Assembly (NCBI RefSeq): GCF_040096185.1
Contig: NZ_JBBMFF010000046.1
Location: 1-9,782 of the forward strand
DNA from: JAZOXB01 sp040096185
GTDB taxonomy: Bacteria; Bacillota; Clostridia; Oscillospirales; Oscillospiraceae
Reading direction: 5' to 3'
Length of the DNA stretch: 9,782 bases
Positions 1 through 5,855 of this stretch are shown one piece after another (position 1 is the first letter of the stretch; every line of letters starts with the position of its first letter). Below the pieces are notes generated by a model. The model searched no databases and had not been told where the DNA came from. It saw only the letters and a list, made by a program, of their open reading frames with translations. The position numbers were made by a program, and so were the translations under genes.

Positions 1-57
1 GGCACGCATCCCATCGTTGTGCGCCTGCGCCTGCCGAAGTGGCTTGAGAAGCCCGAT

Positions 58-153
58 CGGCCTCCTCGCAATGACACGTCAGGTGGTTCCGTGGTGCACC
101 AGCGCCCTCCTGCCGTTGAATTCCCCTGTGCAGGGCGCTCACTGAGCGCCGCT
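58..153 (-). repeat. Composite intergenic repeat, left copy
   Basis: Read on the minus strand this has three blocks in the same order as the right copy at 9607-9699: a hairpin block with GGCGCTCA-type arms (153-134), an AATTCA-CGG-GAGG block (122-106) and TGTCATTGCGAGGAGGCCG (76-58). The last block is identical over 19 nt between copies, the first matches 19 of 20 nt and the middle 14 of 17. The spacers between blocks differ in length and sequence. This conservation pattern fits a dispersed non-coding intergenic repeat, not a gene. I recall similar sequences between genes in Oscillospiraceae genomes, but I cannot search here. Confidence 0.7.
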
Positions 154-210
154 ACACCCCATACTTCGGCGTTTCCCATTTTAACGATAGCCTGTGCAAA
201 TCGGCAGTGC

Positions 211-240
211 CCCATGGGACGTCGAGGACGCCGCCCCCTA
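211..240. repeat. GC-rich dyad, probable second intergenic repeat
   Basis: The sequence reads GGGACGTC-ga-GGACGCCGCCCCC, an imperfect inverted repeat centred on GTCGAGGAC. It resembles the GTAGGGGCGG...GTCC-type dyads common between genes in Clostridia, here in reverse complement. Only one copy is in this window, so calling it a repeat is an inference from recall. Confidence 0.35.
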
Positions 241-317
241 CAACGCCCGACTGGCAGCCTTGTGCTAACTTTCCATTTCCCATTTCCTGCTTTTTCTCTC
301 TTTTCCTATAATGCCTA

Positions 318-346
318 TTGACAAAGTCGGATTTTTGTGCTATGAT
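318..346 (+). promoter_or_regulatory. Sigma-A promoter of the metY leader (extended -10)
   Basis: A perfect -35 TTGACA (318-323), a 17-nt spacer and a -10 TATGAT (341-346) preceded by TGC, giving an extended -10 TGnTATGAT. Transcription should start near 353. It is the only strong plus-strand promoter ahead of metY and leaves a leader of about 240 nt. Confidence 0.88.
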
Positions 347-368
347 GCGTCCATCAAACGAAGTGAGG

Positions 369-440
369 TGGCAGCAATGTTCTTTGCAGCAGAACGAATG
401 CTGGGCTCCCGGGCAGAAGAACTGGCCGGGCGTGCTGCCA
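369..440 (+). ncRNA. Predicted structured leader RNA (three-way junction)
   Basis: A closing stem of 8 bp pairs TGGCAGCA (369-376) with TGCTGCCA (433-440). Inside it are two hairpins: GTTCT (379-383) with AGAAC (391-395), and CCCGG-g-CAG (408-416) with CTG-g-CCGGG (422-430) around an AAGAA loop. It overlaps the leader-peptide ORF. I compared it by eye with the S-box (SAM-I) and T-box consensus cores and it fits neither. The pairing is seen directly; function is inferred. Confidence 0.4.
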
Positions 441-463
441 TGCGCGGAGCATGCCGTGAGTGA
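377..463 (+). CDS. Putative 28-residue leader peptide of the metY attenuator
   Basis: A short ORF begins with ATG at 377, seven to ten bases after a GTGAGGTGG Shine-Dalgarno-like sequence (364-370), about 24 nt inside the predicted transcript. It encodes 28 residues, beginning MFFAAERMLGSR and ending AAMRGACRE, and stops with TGA at 461-463, 29 nt before an intrinsic terminator. It has a single Cys codon (TGC, 452-454) three codons before the stop, plus Met codons at positions 1, 8 and 22. Promoter, short ORF, terminator and sulfur-assimilation gene in this order is the layout of ribosome-mediated attenuation. The tail, with a Cys-Arg pair close to the stop, loosely recalls the cysteine-responsive leader peptides of Actinobacteria. 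That it is translated and senses cysteine is my inference. I know of no named family for it. Confidence 0.5.
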   Translation: MFFAAERMLGSRAEELAGRAAMRGACRE

Positions 464-492
464 GGAGCCGCACTCCATGACCGTTTCTCTGA

Positions 493-522
493 CCGGGAGC
501 TGTTTTCAGCCCCGGCTTTTTT
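493..522 (+). terminator. Intrinsic terminator inside the metY leader (attenuator)
   Basis: CCGGG-A-GCTG (493-502) pairs with CAGCCCCGG (507-515): nine pairs with one bulged A and a TTTT loop, followed by C and six T. It lies between the promoter at 318-346 and the metY start at 594, so it must be bypassed for metY to be expressed from that promoter. Its 5' arm CCGGGAGC (493-500) is also exactly complementary to GCTCCCGG at 405-412, a possible antiterminator pairing. Confidence 0.8.
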
Positions 523-593
523 GTTGCCGGAATACCGGCGGACGGAAAGATCCCGTACATACGATCTGAAAGAATCACAAAGGAGACATCCCC

Positions 594-1877
594 ATGAGCT
601 ATCATTTTGAGACCCTGCAGCTTCACGTCGGACAGGAGCAGCCCGATCCCGCCACCGGCGCGCGCGCCGTGCCCATCTACCAGACGACATCCTATGTGTT
701 CCGCGACTGCGCGCAGGCTGCGGCCCGCTTCGGCCTGACAGACGTGGGCAACATCTACGGCCGCCTGACGAACTCCACGCAGGACGTGCTCGAGCAGCGC
801 GTGGCAGCCCTTGAGGGCGGCGTGGCCGCTCTGGCCACTGCCTCCGGCGCAGCGGCCGTCACCTATACCATTCAGGCGCTTGCGCGGCAGGGCGACCACA
901 TCGTCGCGCAGAAGACGATCTACGGCGGCACCTATAACCTGCTGGCGCACACGCTGCCGCAGTACGGCATCACGGCAACGTTCGTGGACGCGCACGACGC
1001 CGCAGCGGTCGAGGCGGCCATCCAGCCGAACACCCGCGCCGTCTATCTTGAGACGCTGGGCAACCCGAACTGCGACATCCCGAACATCGAGGCCATTGCC
1101 GCCGTCGCCCACCGCCACAGCCTGCCGCTCGTCATCGACAACACGTTCGGCACGCCCTACTGGGTCAAGGTCATCCCGCTCGGCGCGGACATCGTCGTCC
1201 ACTCCGCCACGAAGTTCCTCGGCGGCCACGGCACGACGCTCGGCGGCATCATCGTCGACGCCGGTACGTTCGACTGGGCTGCCAGCGGCAGCTATCCGCA
1301 GCTTGCTGCACCGAACCCCAGCTATCACGGCATCTCGTTCGTGCAGGCGGCAGGCAAGGCAGCCTTTGTGACCTACGTCCGCGCCATTCTCCTGCGCGAC
1401 ACCGGCGCGACCATCTCCCCGTTCAACGCCTTCCTGCTGCTGCAGGGCATCGAGACGCTCTCGCTGCGCCTCGACCGCCACGCGGAGAACACGAAGAAGA
1501 TCGTCTCGTGGCTGGCGGCACACCCGCAGGTCGCGCGCGTCAACCATCCGTCGCTGCCGGGCCACCCGGACCACGCGCTGTATCAGAAGTACTTCCCGAA
1601 TGGTGGCGGCTCCATCTTCACCTTTGAGATCGCGGGCGGCGAGGCCGAGGCGCACCGCTTCATCGACCACCTGCAGATCTTCTCCCTGCTGGCCAACGTC
1701 GCGGACGTCAAGAGCCTCGTCATCCACCCGGCCACGACGACGCATTCCCAGCTCACGCCGGAGGAGCTGCTCGATCAGGGCATCCGCCCGAACACCATCC
1801 GCCTGTCCATCGGCACGGAGCATGCCGACGATCTTATCGCAGACCTCGAGGCGGGCTTCGCCGCCGCGAAGGGCTGA
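594..1877 (+). CDS. metY: O-acetylhomoserine sulfhydrylase (O-acetylhomoserine aminocarboxypropyltransferase)
   Basis: A PLP enzyme of the Cys/Met metabolism (cystathionine gamma-synthase) family, 427 residues, the usual length for MetY and longer than MetB/MetC (about 380-400). It joins sulfide to O-acetyl-L-homoserine to give homocysteine and acetate in the cytosol, the direct-sulfhydrylation route to methionine. Visible marks are the N-terminal FETLQLHVGQ start typical of MetY, YGRLTN (55-60) near the phosphate-binding Tyr/Arg, IDNTFGTPYW (181-190) with Asp182 expected to contact the pyridine nitrogen, and HSATKFLGGHG (203-213) with Lys207 as the Schiff-base lysine. The start is fixed by AAAGGAG at 579-585, eight bases ahead of the ATG. 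The gene is monocistronic, with an attenuator-like leader before it and a terminator directly after. A related enzyme acting on O-succinyl or O-phosphohomoserine cannot be excluded from sequence alone. Confidence 0.93.
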   Translation: MSYHFETLQLHVGQEQPDPATGARAVPIYQTTSYVFRDCAQAAARFGLTDVGNIYGRLTNSTQDVLEQRVAALEGGVAALATASGAAAVTYTIQALARQGDHIVAQKTIYGGTYNLLAHTLPQYGITATFVDAHDAAAVEAAIQPNTRAVYLETLGNPNCDIPNIEAIAAVAHRHSLPLVIDNTFGTPYWVKVIPLGADIVVHSATKFLGGHGTTLGGIIVDAGTFDWAASGSYPQLAAPNPSYHGISFVQAAGKAAFVTYVRAILLRDTGATISPFNAFLLLQGIETLSLRLDRHAENTKKIVSWLAAHPQVARVNHPSLPGHPDHALYQKYFPNGGGSIFTFEIAGGEAEAHRFIDHLQIFSLLANVADVKSLVIHPATTTHSQLTPEELLDQGIRPNTIRLSIGTEHADDLIADLEAGFAAAKG

Positions 1878-1885
1878 TAACAGTC

Positions 1886-1926
1886 AAGTGCAGCCATCGG
1901 CTATGTCGGTGGCTGCACTTTCTTTT
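1886..1926 (+). terminator. Intrinsic terminator of metY (convergent with the ABC gene)
   Basis: AAGTGCAGCCA (1886-1896) pairs perfectly with TGGCTGCACTT (1910-1920); TCGG/TCGG extends the stem with two G-U pairs to about 15 pairs around a CTATG loop. TTTCTTTT follows on the plus strand. It sits 8 nt after the metY stop and runs up to the stop codon of the opposing gene. On the minus strand the sequence after the stem (GACTGTT) is a poor U tract, so it is only a weak terminator for the ABC gene. Confidence 0.88.
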
Positions 1927-1927
1927 A

Positions 1928-3550
1928 TTATGGGTTCACCGGAGTCAATACGCCGTCGGATAATTCGTATATCCCGTCGTACCGGTCCCGCAGTGCGGGG
2001 TTCGGCTTGTGGCAGATGTGAAGGACCATCGAAGGCTCCTCCAATAGCAGCCGCTCCACCAGCTCGGCATTCGCCTGATCCAGTGCGGAGGTCACCTCAT
2101 CCAGCAGGTAGACAGAGGGCCGTCCGACCATCGCCCGCGCCAGCGCCACGCGCTGCCGTTCTCCGCCGGACAGCGTCTCCATTCTCTCCGGCGTCAGCTC
2201 CTGACCGTGATACCGGTCCAGCAGATACTCCAGATTCAGCTTCCGGATCACATCCAGATAGATATCCCGCGGGATCGGGCGGCCGACGCAGATGTTGTCC
2301 TCCAGCGTTGCGTAGAAGAGATAGGGCTCCTGAAAGACGGGGCAAATACTTTCATAATATGCGCCGTATGGGATCGTTCTGATTTCGTGCCCGTTATAGA
2401 GGATTCTCCCGCCATACTGAAGATCGCCGATCTGCGCGATCAGCCGGAGCAGGGTGGATTTTCCGCTTCCGCTCTCTCCGGTGATCAGATACTTCCGCCC
2501 GGCCGTAAAGCGGGCGCAGACGTCCTTCAGAATGGCGAGTTCCTCTGCGCGGTAAGAAAGATGGTCAACGGCCAGCTGCTCCAACGCCCCGGCGCACGCC
2601 GTCCGGCGGTCGTCCCCTTCCGGTTTCCGCCCGATCATGCTCTGATACTGTGCAAGGATCGGCAGAACCTCATTCCGCCCATGCCGCAGGTACGCCAGAA
2701 CCTCGATCGGGGCGCTGATCACCTCTGCCAGCTGGATCACCGCGACAAGGCTGCCGACATCGATCTCCTTTTTGGAGATCAGATAGAGGCCGATCAGCAG
2801 GATCAGGACTGTTTTTGCCACCTGCAGCGCGGTCGTGATTCCCTGCGTGACCAGCTGATATTTCAGCAAGGTCATTTCGCTGCGTGCAATGCCGTCGTCG
2901 GCGGAATCGACGGACTCCGCCGCATATTTCCGGCAGCGGTAGGCCTTCACAAGCCGCAGGCCGTCCAGGATCGATCGCAGCGTCGTATTGTAATTTGCCA
3001 GCGCACCGGAATAGCGCTTTCTGGCCGCTCCGCCTCTTTTCCGCATCGTATTGGGAAGAGCGACGATCAGCAGGCTCACGCCCACGATGACAAGAGCCAG
3101 CACCCAGTGAATATAGAGCAGCGACAGCGCGGAAAACGCCAGAATGCTCATGCATTTTATCATATCAATGGTGCCCAGAACATACTGCTCCGCCACGCTC
3201 GGGATATCGTTGTTCACAAACGACACAAAGGCGGAGATATCCTCGCGTTTGGCGCTGTCCTGCGCGGAGAAGGCATGAAACGCATTCCGGCGCATCTGCT
3301 TCTTCTGCCTTATTTTGAGCGTATTGCCCATGTACTCATCCAATTCGGCAAAGCAGAGCTGAAAGAGGCTGATGAGCAGAAAGATGCAGAGCAGTCTCGT
3401 GCGATTGGCGGAATCCGCGACAACGGAGGTGATCAGCCGACCGGAGATCGTGGGGATCGCGACGCTGATCGCAGAGTAAACGATGCTGACGAGCAATGTC
3501 AGCAGGAAAAACCTTTTGTTTTTGTCTAAAAGCGAAAGAGTTTTTTTCAT
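1928..3550 (-). CDS. ABC transporter half-molecule, fused permease and ATPase
   Basis: A 540-residue exporter-type half-transporter, membrane domain first, ATPase second. Hydrophobic segments lie at about 13-33, 52-68, 130-166 and 240-285. The nucleotide-binding domain shows Walker A GESGSGKST (358-366), Q-loop VFQEPYLF (405-412), signature LSGGERQ (460-466), Walker B VYLLDE (480-485) with the catalytic Glu485, D-loop SALD (488-491) and a switch histidine, probably His514. All catalytic residues are present, so the ATPase should be active. ABC exporters work as dimers; no second half-gene is nearby, so a homodimer or a distant partner is implied. The substrate cannot be read from sequence; peptide or drug export is the usual role of this architecture. 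The start follows GGGAGGA (3562-3568 region) by about 10 nt. It looks less GC-biased at third positions than the chaperone genes, which might indicate separate ancestry. Confidence 0.85.
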   Translation of the reverse strand: MKKTLSLLDKNKRFFLLTLLVSIVYSAISVAIPTISGRLITSVVADSANRTRLLCIFLLISLFQLCFAELDEYMGNTLKIRQKKQMRRNAFHAFSAQDSAKREDISAFVSFVNNDIPSVAEQYVLGTIDMIKCMSILAFSALSLLYIHWVLALVIVGVSLLIVALPNTMRKRGGAARKRYSGALANYNTTLRSILDGLRLVKAYRCRKYAAESVDSADDGIARSEMTLLKYQLVTQGITTALQVAKTVLILLIGLYLISKKEIDVGSLVAVIQLAEVISAPIEVLAYLRHGRNEVLPILAQYQSMIGRKPEGDDRRTACAGALEQLAVDHLSYRAEELAILKDVCARFTAGRKYLITGESGSGKSTLLRLIAQIGDLQYGGRILYNGHEIRTIPYGAYYESICPVFQEPYLFYATLEDNICVGRPIPRDIYLDVIRKLNLEYLLDRYHGQELTPERMETLSGGERQRVALARAMVGRPSVYLLDEVTSALDQANAELVERLLLEEPSMVLHICHKPNPALRDRYDGIYELSDGVLTPVNP

Positions 3551-3585
3551 TTGAAACGTGTCCTCCCTGATTGTGGTTCCTCCAT
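3547..3585 (-). CDS. Candidate 12-residue ORF overlapping the ABC transporter start
   Basis: ATG at 3585-3583 is preceded by GGAG (3597-3594) at 8 nt. The peptide would be MEEPQSGRTRFK. Its TGA overlaps the ABC gene start as ATGA, the arrangement that gives translational coupling, and the Shine-Dalgarno site of the ABC gene lies inside it. An ORF this short can easily arise by chance, so this is a candidate only. Confidence 0.2.
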   Translation of the reverse strand: MEEPQSGRTRFK

Positions 3586-3617
3586 ATCCGGGACTCCGTT
3601 TCCTCCGATCCGGAGCC

Positions 3618-3674
3618 TCAGATCGCGCGCTCCGGGAAATGATACAGCAGTCTGACGATCCTGTAGAAGTGCAT
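3618..3674 (-). CDS. Candidate 18-residue peptide ORF upstream of the ABC transporter
   Basis: ATG at 3674-3672 follows a strong AAAGGAG (3689-3683) at 8 nt, inside the transcript predicted from the promoter at 3746-3774. The peptide is MHFYRIVRLLYHFPERAI, basic and aromatic-rich. It could be a regulatory leader peptide for the transporter, a small secreted or membrane-active peptide, or the remnant start of a lost partner gene. The Shine-Dalgarno site is better than expected by chance, but I recognise no family. Confidence 0.35.
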   Translation of the reverse strand: MHFYRIVRLLYHFPERAI

Positions 3675-3745
3675 ACGTCTTTCTCCTTTCCATCTCATGA
3701 TCCGCGTCAGTCAGGCTCTTTCTTACAAATCACTGACACACCATC

Positions 3746-3774
3746 ATATTACCCGATGTGGTCGGCAAATGCAA
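3746..3774 (-). promoter_or_regulatory. Sigma-A promoter of the ABC transporter unit
   Basis: On the minus strand TTGCAT (3774-3769), a 17-nt spacer and TAATAT (3751-3746). It begins about 10 nt beyond the T tract of the pnuC terminator, so the transporter forms its own unit. Transcription would start near 3739, leaving a leader of almost 190 nt before the ABC start. Confidence 0.6.
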
Positions 3775-3782
3775 GAGGATCT

Positions 3783-3824
3783 AAAAAAATGGCGCGCTGC
3801 GGGACCCGCAGCGCGCCGGTTTTT
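3783..3824 (-). terminator. Bidirectional intrinsic terminator after pnuC
   Basis: GGCGCGCTGCGGG (3791-3803) and CCCGCAGCGCGCC (3805-3817) form a perfect stem of about 12 pairs with a minimal loop. Reading the minus strand, it begins 6 nt after the pnuC stop and is followed by A and seven T (3790-3783). The plus strand also has five T (3820-3824), so it can work both ways, although no plus-strand gene enters it. Confidence 0.92.
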
Positions 3825-4518
3825 ATGCAGTTTGGGCCATATGGCGCTCGCGCTTTTTCCAGCTGAGGAAGCCATAGAAATCATGGAACAGGAAGATGCC
3901 GAAATTCACCGCCACGGGGATATAGGCGGGGTCCTCGCACGAGGCCAGCACCCACAGCACGACGAGCACGATGTCGTTCGCCGCGTAGCCGAGGCCATAA
4001 TACGACGAGCGCAGCATGGTCAGGGCGGCCGCGAGAAAGCTCGTGGCGACGGACAGGATGCTGAAGCCGAGGTTCGGCGTATCGAGCGCCGCCAGCAGCC
4101 AGCCGAACAGGGCCGTCACCGCAGCGGTGGCCAGCACGAGCAGGGCCAGGTCGCGGCCGGTCAGGCGGCGGATGGCCACGGCGCTGCCCGCCTCGTGCGC
4201 CGTGTTGCGCCGCCACGTCACGGCGGACCAGACCGCCATGGGCAGGCTCATGCCGAGATAGGTGAGCATCTCGCCCCAGTAGCGGAAGCGGCAGGAGATG
4301 GCGCCGTAGAGCAGGCAGAACACGATCATGAGATACTGCGCGAAGACCTGCCCCTTGGCCGCGAGCATCAGGGCCGTCACGCCGGTCAGGGCGGCGATCA
4401 GCGTCAGCGGGTCGACGTCGCCGCCGAGAAAGTTGGACACGGCCACGACGGCCAGCGAACCGAGCCAGAACGCCCAGTCTCTGGCCCGCATGGAAGCAAA
4501 CGGGTTATTCAAATTCAA
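3823..4518 (-). CDS. pnuC: PnuC-family nicotinamide riboside/NMN transporter
   Basis: A 231-residue membrane protein with about seven hydrophobic segments (roughly 16-30, 37-54, 58-75, 84-101, 125-143, 150-170, 180-217). PnuC features include KGQVFAQYLMIVFCLLYG (55-72), the WGEMLTYLGMSLPMAVW segment (81-97), the polar break NDIVLVVLW (181-189) in a late helix, and a C-terminal helix ending FYGFLSWKKRER (214-225). The family imports nicotinamide riboside by facilitated diffusion, coupled to phosphorylation inside the cell, for NAD salvage. The start is taken as TTG at 4518 because AAAGGA (4531-4526) lies 7 nt ahead; the first ATG (residue 10) has no such site. The gene lies just behind the dnaJ terminator and ends in a strong terminator of its own. 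The family call is by recalled pattern; another vitamin substrate is possible. Confidence 0.75.
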   Translation of the reverse strand: MNLNNPFASMRARDWAFWLGSLAVVAVSNFLGGDVDPLTLIAALTGVTALMLAAKGQVFAQYLMIVFCLLYGAISCRFRYWGEMLTYLGMSLPMAVWSAVTWRRNTAHEAGSAVAIRRLTGRDLALLVLATAAVTALFGWLLAALDTPNLGFSILSVATSFLAAALTMLRSSYYGLGYAANDIVLVVLWVLASCEDPAYIPVAVNFGIFLFHDFYGFLSWKKRERHMAQTA

Positions 4519-4612
4519 AGATCGATCCTTTCTGTCGTGATTCGGTCAAACCGCGTTTCCGGACCACGGGTCAGGGATCGGGATGCTTCTGCCGTTCAGG
4601 GTCATCGATCTT
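4518..4612 (-). promoter_or_regulatory. Structured 5' leader of pnuC with start-covering inverted repeat
   Basis: AAGATCGAT (4518-4526 on plus) and its exact complement ATCGATCTT (4604-4612) bracket the leader. In the mRNA, pairing would cover the spacer between the Shine-Dalgarno site and the TTG start of pnuC. Between them is a hairpin, GGTC-AAAC/GTTT-GACC with a three-base bulge (4544-4565). This could be a translational switch. I do not recognise a named riboswitch, and by eye it does not fit the NAD+-II (pnuC) motif. Confidence 0.35.
4546..4605 (-). CDS. Candidate 19-residue ORF in the pnuC leader
   Basis: ATG at 4605-4603 follows GGGAG (4617-4613) at 7 nt and encodes MTLNGRSIPIPDPWSGNAV, stopping 27 nt before the pnuC start. 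Its start overlaps one arm of the 9-bp inverted repeat, so pairing would hide both starts together. It has no recognisable family and may be chance. Confidence 0.2.
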   Translation of the reverse strand: MTLNGRSIPIPDPWSGNAV

Positions 4613-4619
4613 CTCCCGG

Positions 4620-4646
4620 AAAAAGCGGCCGCTGTGATGCGGCCGC
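4620..4646 (-). terminator. Intrinsic terminator of the hrcA-grpE-dnaK-dnaJ operon
   Basis: Two copies of the self-complementary GCGGCCGC (4625-4632 and 4639-4646) form an 8-bp all-GC stem around a six-base loop. On the minus strand five T follow (4624-4620). It begins 12 nt after the dnaJ stop. The U tract is short, so read-through into pnuC is plausible. Confidence 0.8.
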
Positions 4647-4658
4647 ATGGTAATTTTT

Positions 4659-5813
4659 TTATTTGTCGAAGGCGTCGCGCAGCTTCTCAAAAAACTTCTT
4701 TCGTTTTGGCTGTGCGCTTTCGGAAGTCGCCTCCTCGAACTTGCGCAGCAGGTCCTTCTGCTCGCGCGTCAAGCGGGTCGGCGTCTCCACGACGACGGTG
4801 ACATATTGGTCGCCGCGGCTGCGCCCGTTGACATAAGGGATGCCCTTGCCCTTCAGGCGGAACGTCGTGCCGGTCTGCGTGCCCTCGCCGATCGTATAGC
4901 GGACCTTGCCGTCGAGCGTCGGCACCTCGACCTCCGCGCCGCAGGCAGCCTGCGTAAACGTGATGGGCATCTCACAGTAGACATCCTGCCCCTGCCGCGT
5001 GAACAGCGGGTGGCTGCGGACGCTGACCGTGACCATCAGATCGCCGCTCGGGCCGCCGTTGAGGCCGGTGTTTCCCTCGCCGCGCACGCGCAGCGTCTGG
5101 CCGTCGTCGATGCCGGCCGGGAACTTCACCATCAGCTTGTGGCTGCGGCGCACCTTGCCCTTGCCCTTGCAGCGGCTGCACGGCGTGCGGATGATCCTGC
5201 CGGTGCCGCGGCAATCCGGGCAGGCCGCCGTGGACTGCATGGTCATGCCCATGAAATTCTGCTGCGTGCGCACGGAGCCCGTGCCCTTGCAGCGCGGGCA
5301 GGTCTCGGCGCTCGTGCCGGGAGCTGCGCCGCTGCCGTGGCACTGGTCGCAGTCCTCCACGCGAGAGACCGTGACCTCCTTCTCCGCACCGAAGGCCGCC
5401 TCTTCAAACGTCAGCTCAACGCGCGCGCCGATGTCGTCGCCCTGCATGGGGGCGCTGGCGCTGCGGCGCGTGCTGCGGCCGCCGCCGCCGAAAAAGCTGC
5501 CGAAAATATCGCCGAGGTCGCCGAAATCGCCGAATCCGGCCCCGCCGAACGGGCTGCCTCCCGCATTCGGGTTGAAATTCGGGTCGACACCCGCGAAGCC
5601 GTACTGATCGTAGCGCGCGCGCTTATCCGGATCGGAGAGCACCTCGTTGGCCTCGTTGATCTCCTTGAATTTTTCTTCCGCGCCCGGATCGTGGTTCACG
5701 TCCGGATGATACTGCGCGGCAAGCTTGCGGTAGGCGCGCTTGATATCGGCGTCCGTCGCATCCTTTTTGAGGCCAAGGACCTCATAATAATCTCGCTTGT
5801 TCTCATTTGCCAT
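4659..5813 (-). CDS. dnaJ: Chaperone DnaJ (Hsp40)
   Basis: Cytosolic J-domain co-chaperone that delivers unfolded proteins to DnaK and stimulates its ATPase. The protein is 384 residues, normal for type I DnaJ: J-domain with HPD at 36-38, Gly/Phe-rich linker (about 75-112), four zinc-binding CxxCxGxG repeats (155-162, 172-179, 198-205, 212-219) and two C-terminal substrate-binding domains. The ATG at 5813 is preferred (MANENKRDYYEV). An in-frame GTG at 5822 would add three residues but would lie only 2 nt from AGGAG, whereas the ATG has GAGGTGA six to seven bases ahead. It is the last gene of the heat-shock operon, 86 nt after dnaK across a stable hairpin, and is followed by a terminator. Confidence 0.97.
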   Translation of the reverse strand: MANENKRDYYEVLGLKKDATDADIKRAYRKLAAQYHPDVNHDPGAEEKFKEINEANEVLSDPDKRARYDQYGFAGVDPNFNPNAGGSPFGGAGFGDFGDLGDIFGSFFGGGGRSTRRSASAPMQGDDIGARVELTFEEAAFGAEKEVTVSRVEDCDQCHGSGAAPGTSAETCPRCKGTGSVRTQQNFMGMTMQSTAACPDCRGTGRIIRTPCSRCKGKGKVRRSHKLMVKFPAGIDDGQTLRVRGEGNTGLNGGPSGDLMVTVSVRSHPLFTRQGQDVYCEMPITFTQAACGAEVEVPTLDGKVRYTIGEGTQTGTTFRLKGKGIPYVNGRSRGDQYVTVVVETPTRLTREQKDLLRKFEEATSESAQPKRKKFFEKLRDAFDK

Positions 5814-5855
5814 GCTGCTCACCTCTCCTGATACCCTTTCGGGCGGCCGACGCAG

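Larger units (their letters stand above)
1..317. other. Non-coding, repeat-rich intergenic region
   Basis: I see no credible gene here. Open frames on both strands lack a ribosome binding site and read like translated intergenic repeat. The stretch contains a small GGCTT-gag-AAGCC hairpin (41-53), a composite repeat (58-153), a second GC-rich dyad repeat (about 211-240) and a pyrimidine-rich tract (about 262-306) just ahead of the metY promoter. Whatever gene lies to the left is outside the window. Confidence 0.7.

Noticed and set aside
19..321. 100-codon plus-strand frame at the window start
   Set aside because: It spans the composite repeat and pyrimidine tract, and has no Shine-Dalgarno site or domain.
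353..522. SAM-I (S-box) or T-box riboswitch ahead of metY
   Set aside because: ATCAA...GAGGTGG near 354-370 superficially recalls the S-box start, but the rest of the conserved core is absent; the T-box TGGNACCGCG element is also absent.
354..1823. 489-codon open frame antisense to metY
   Set aside because: It mirrors metY codon bias in a GC-rich gene, has an Arg/Ala/Gly/Asp-rich composition with no recognisable domain, and crosses the leader and terminator on the other strand.
2207..3529. 440-codon plus-strand frame across the ABC transporter
   Set aside because: It is antisense to a gene with all ABC motifs; the translated sequence has no recognisable motif.
4544..4549. TTGACC on the minus strand as a -35 box for pnuC
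   Set aside because: The only possible -10 at proper spacing would overlap the Shine-Dalgarno site and place the start of transcription at or after the start codon.
4647..5831. 394-codon Ala-rich plus-strand frame across dnaJ
   Set aside because: It is a shadow of dnaJ codon structure on the opposite strand, with no family resemblance and no start signals.
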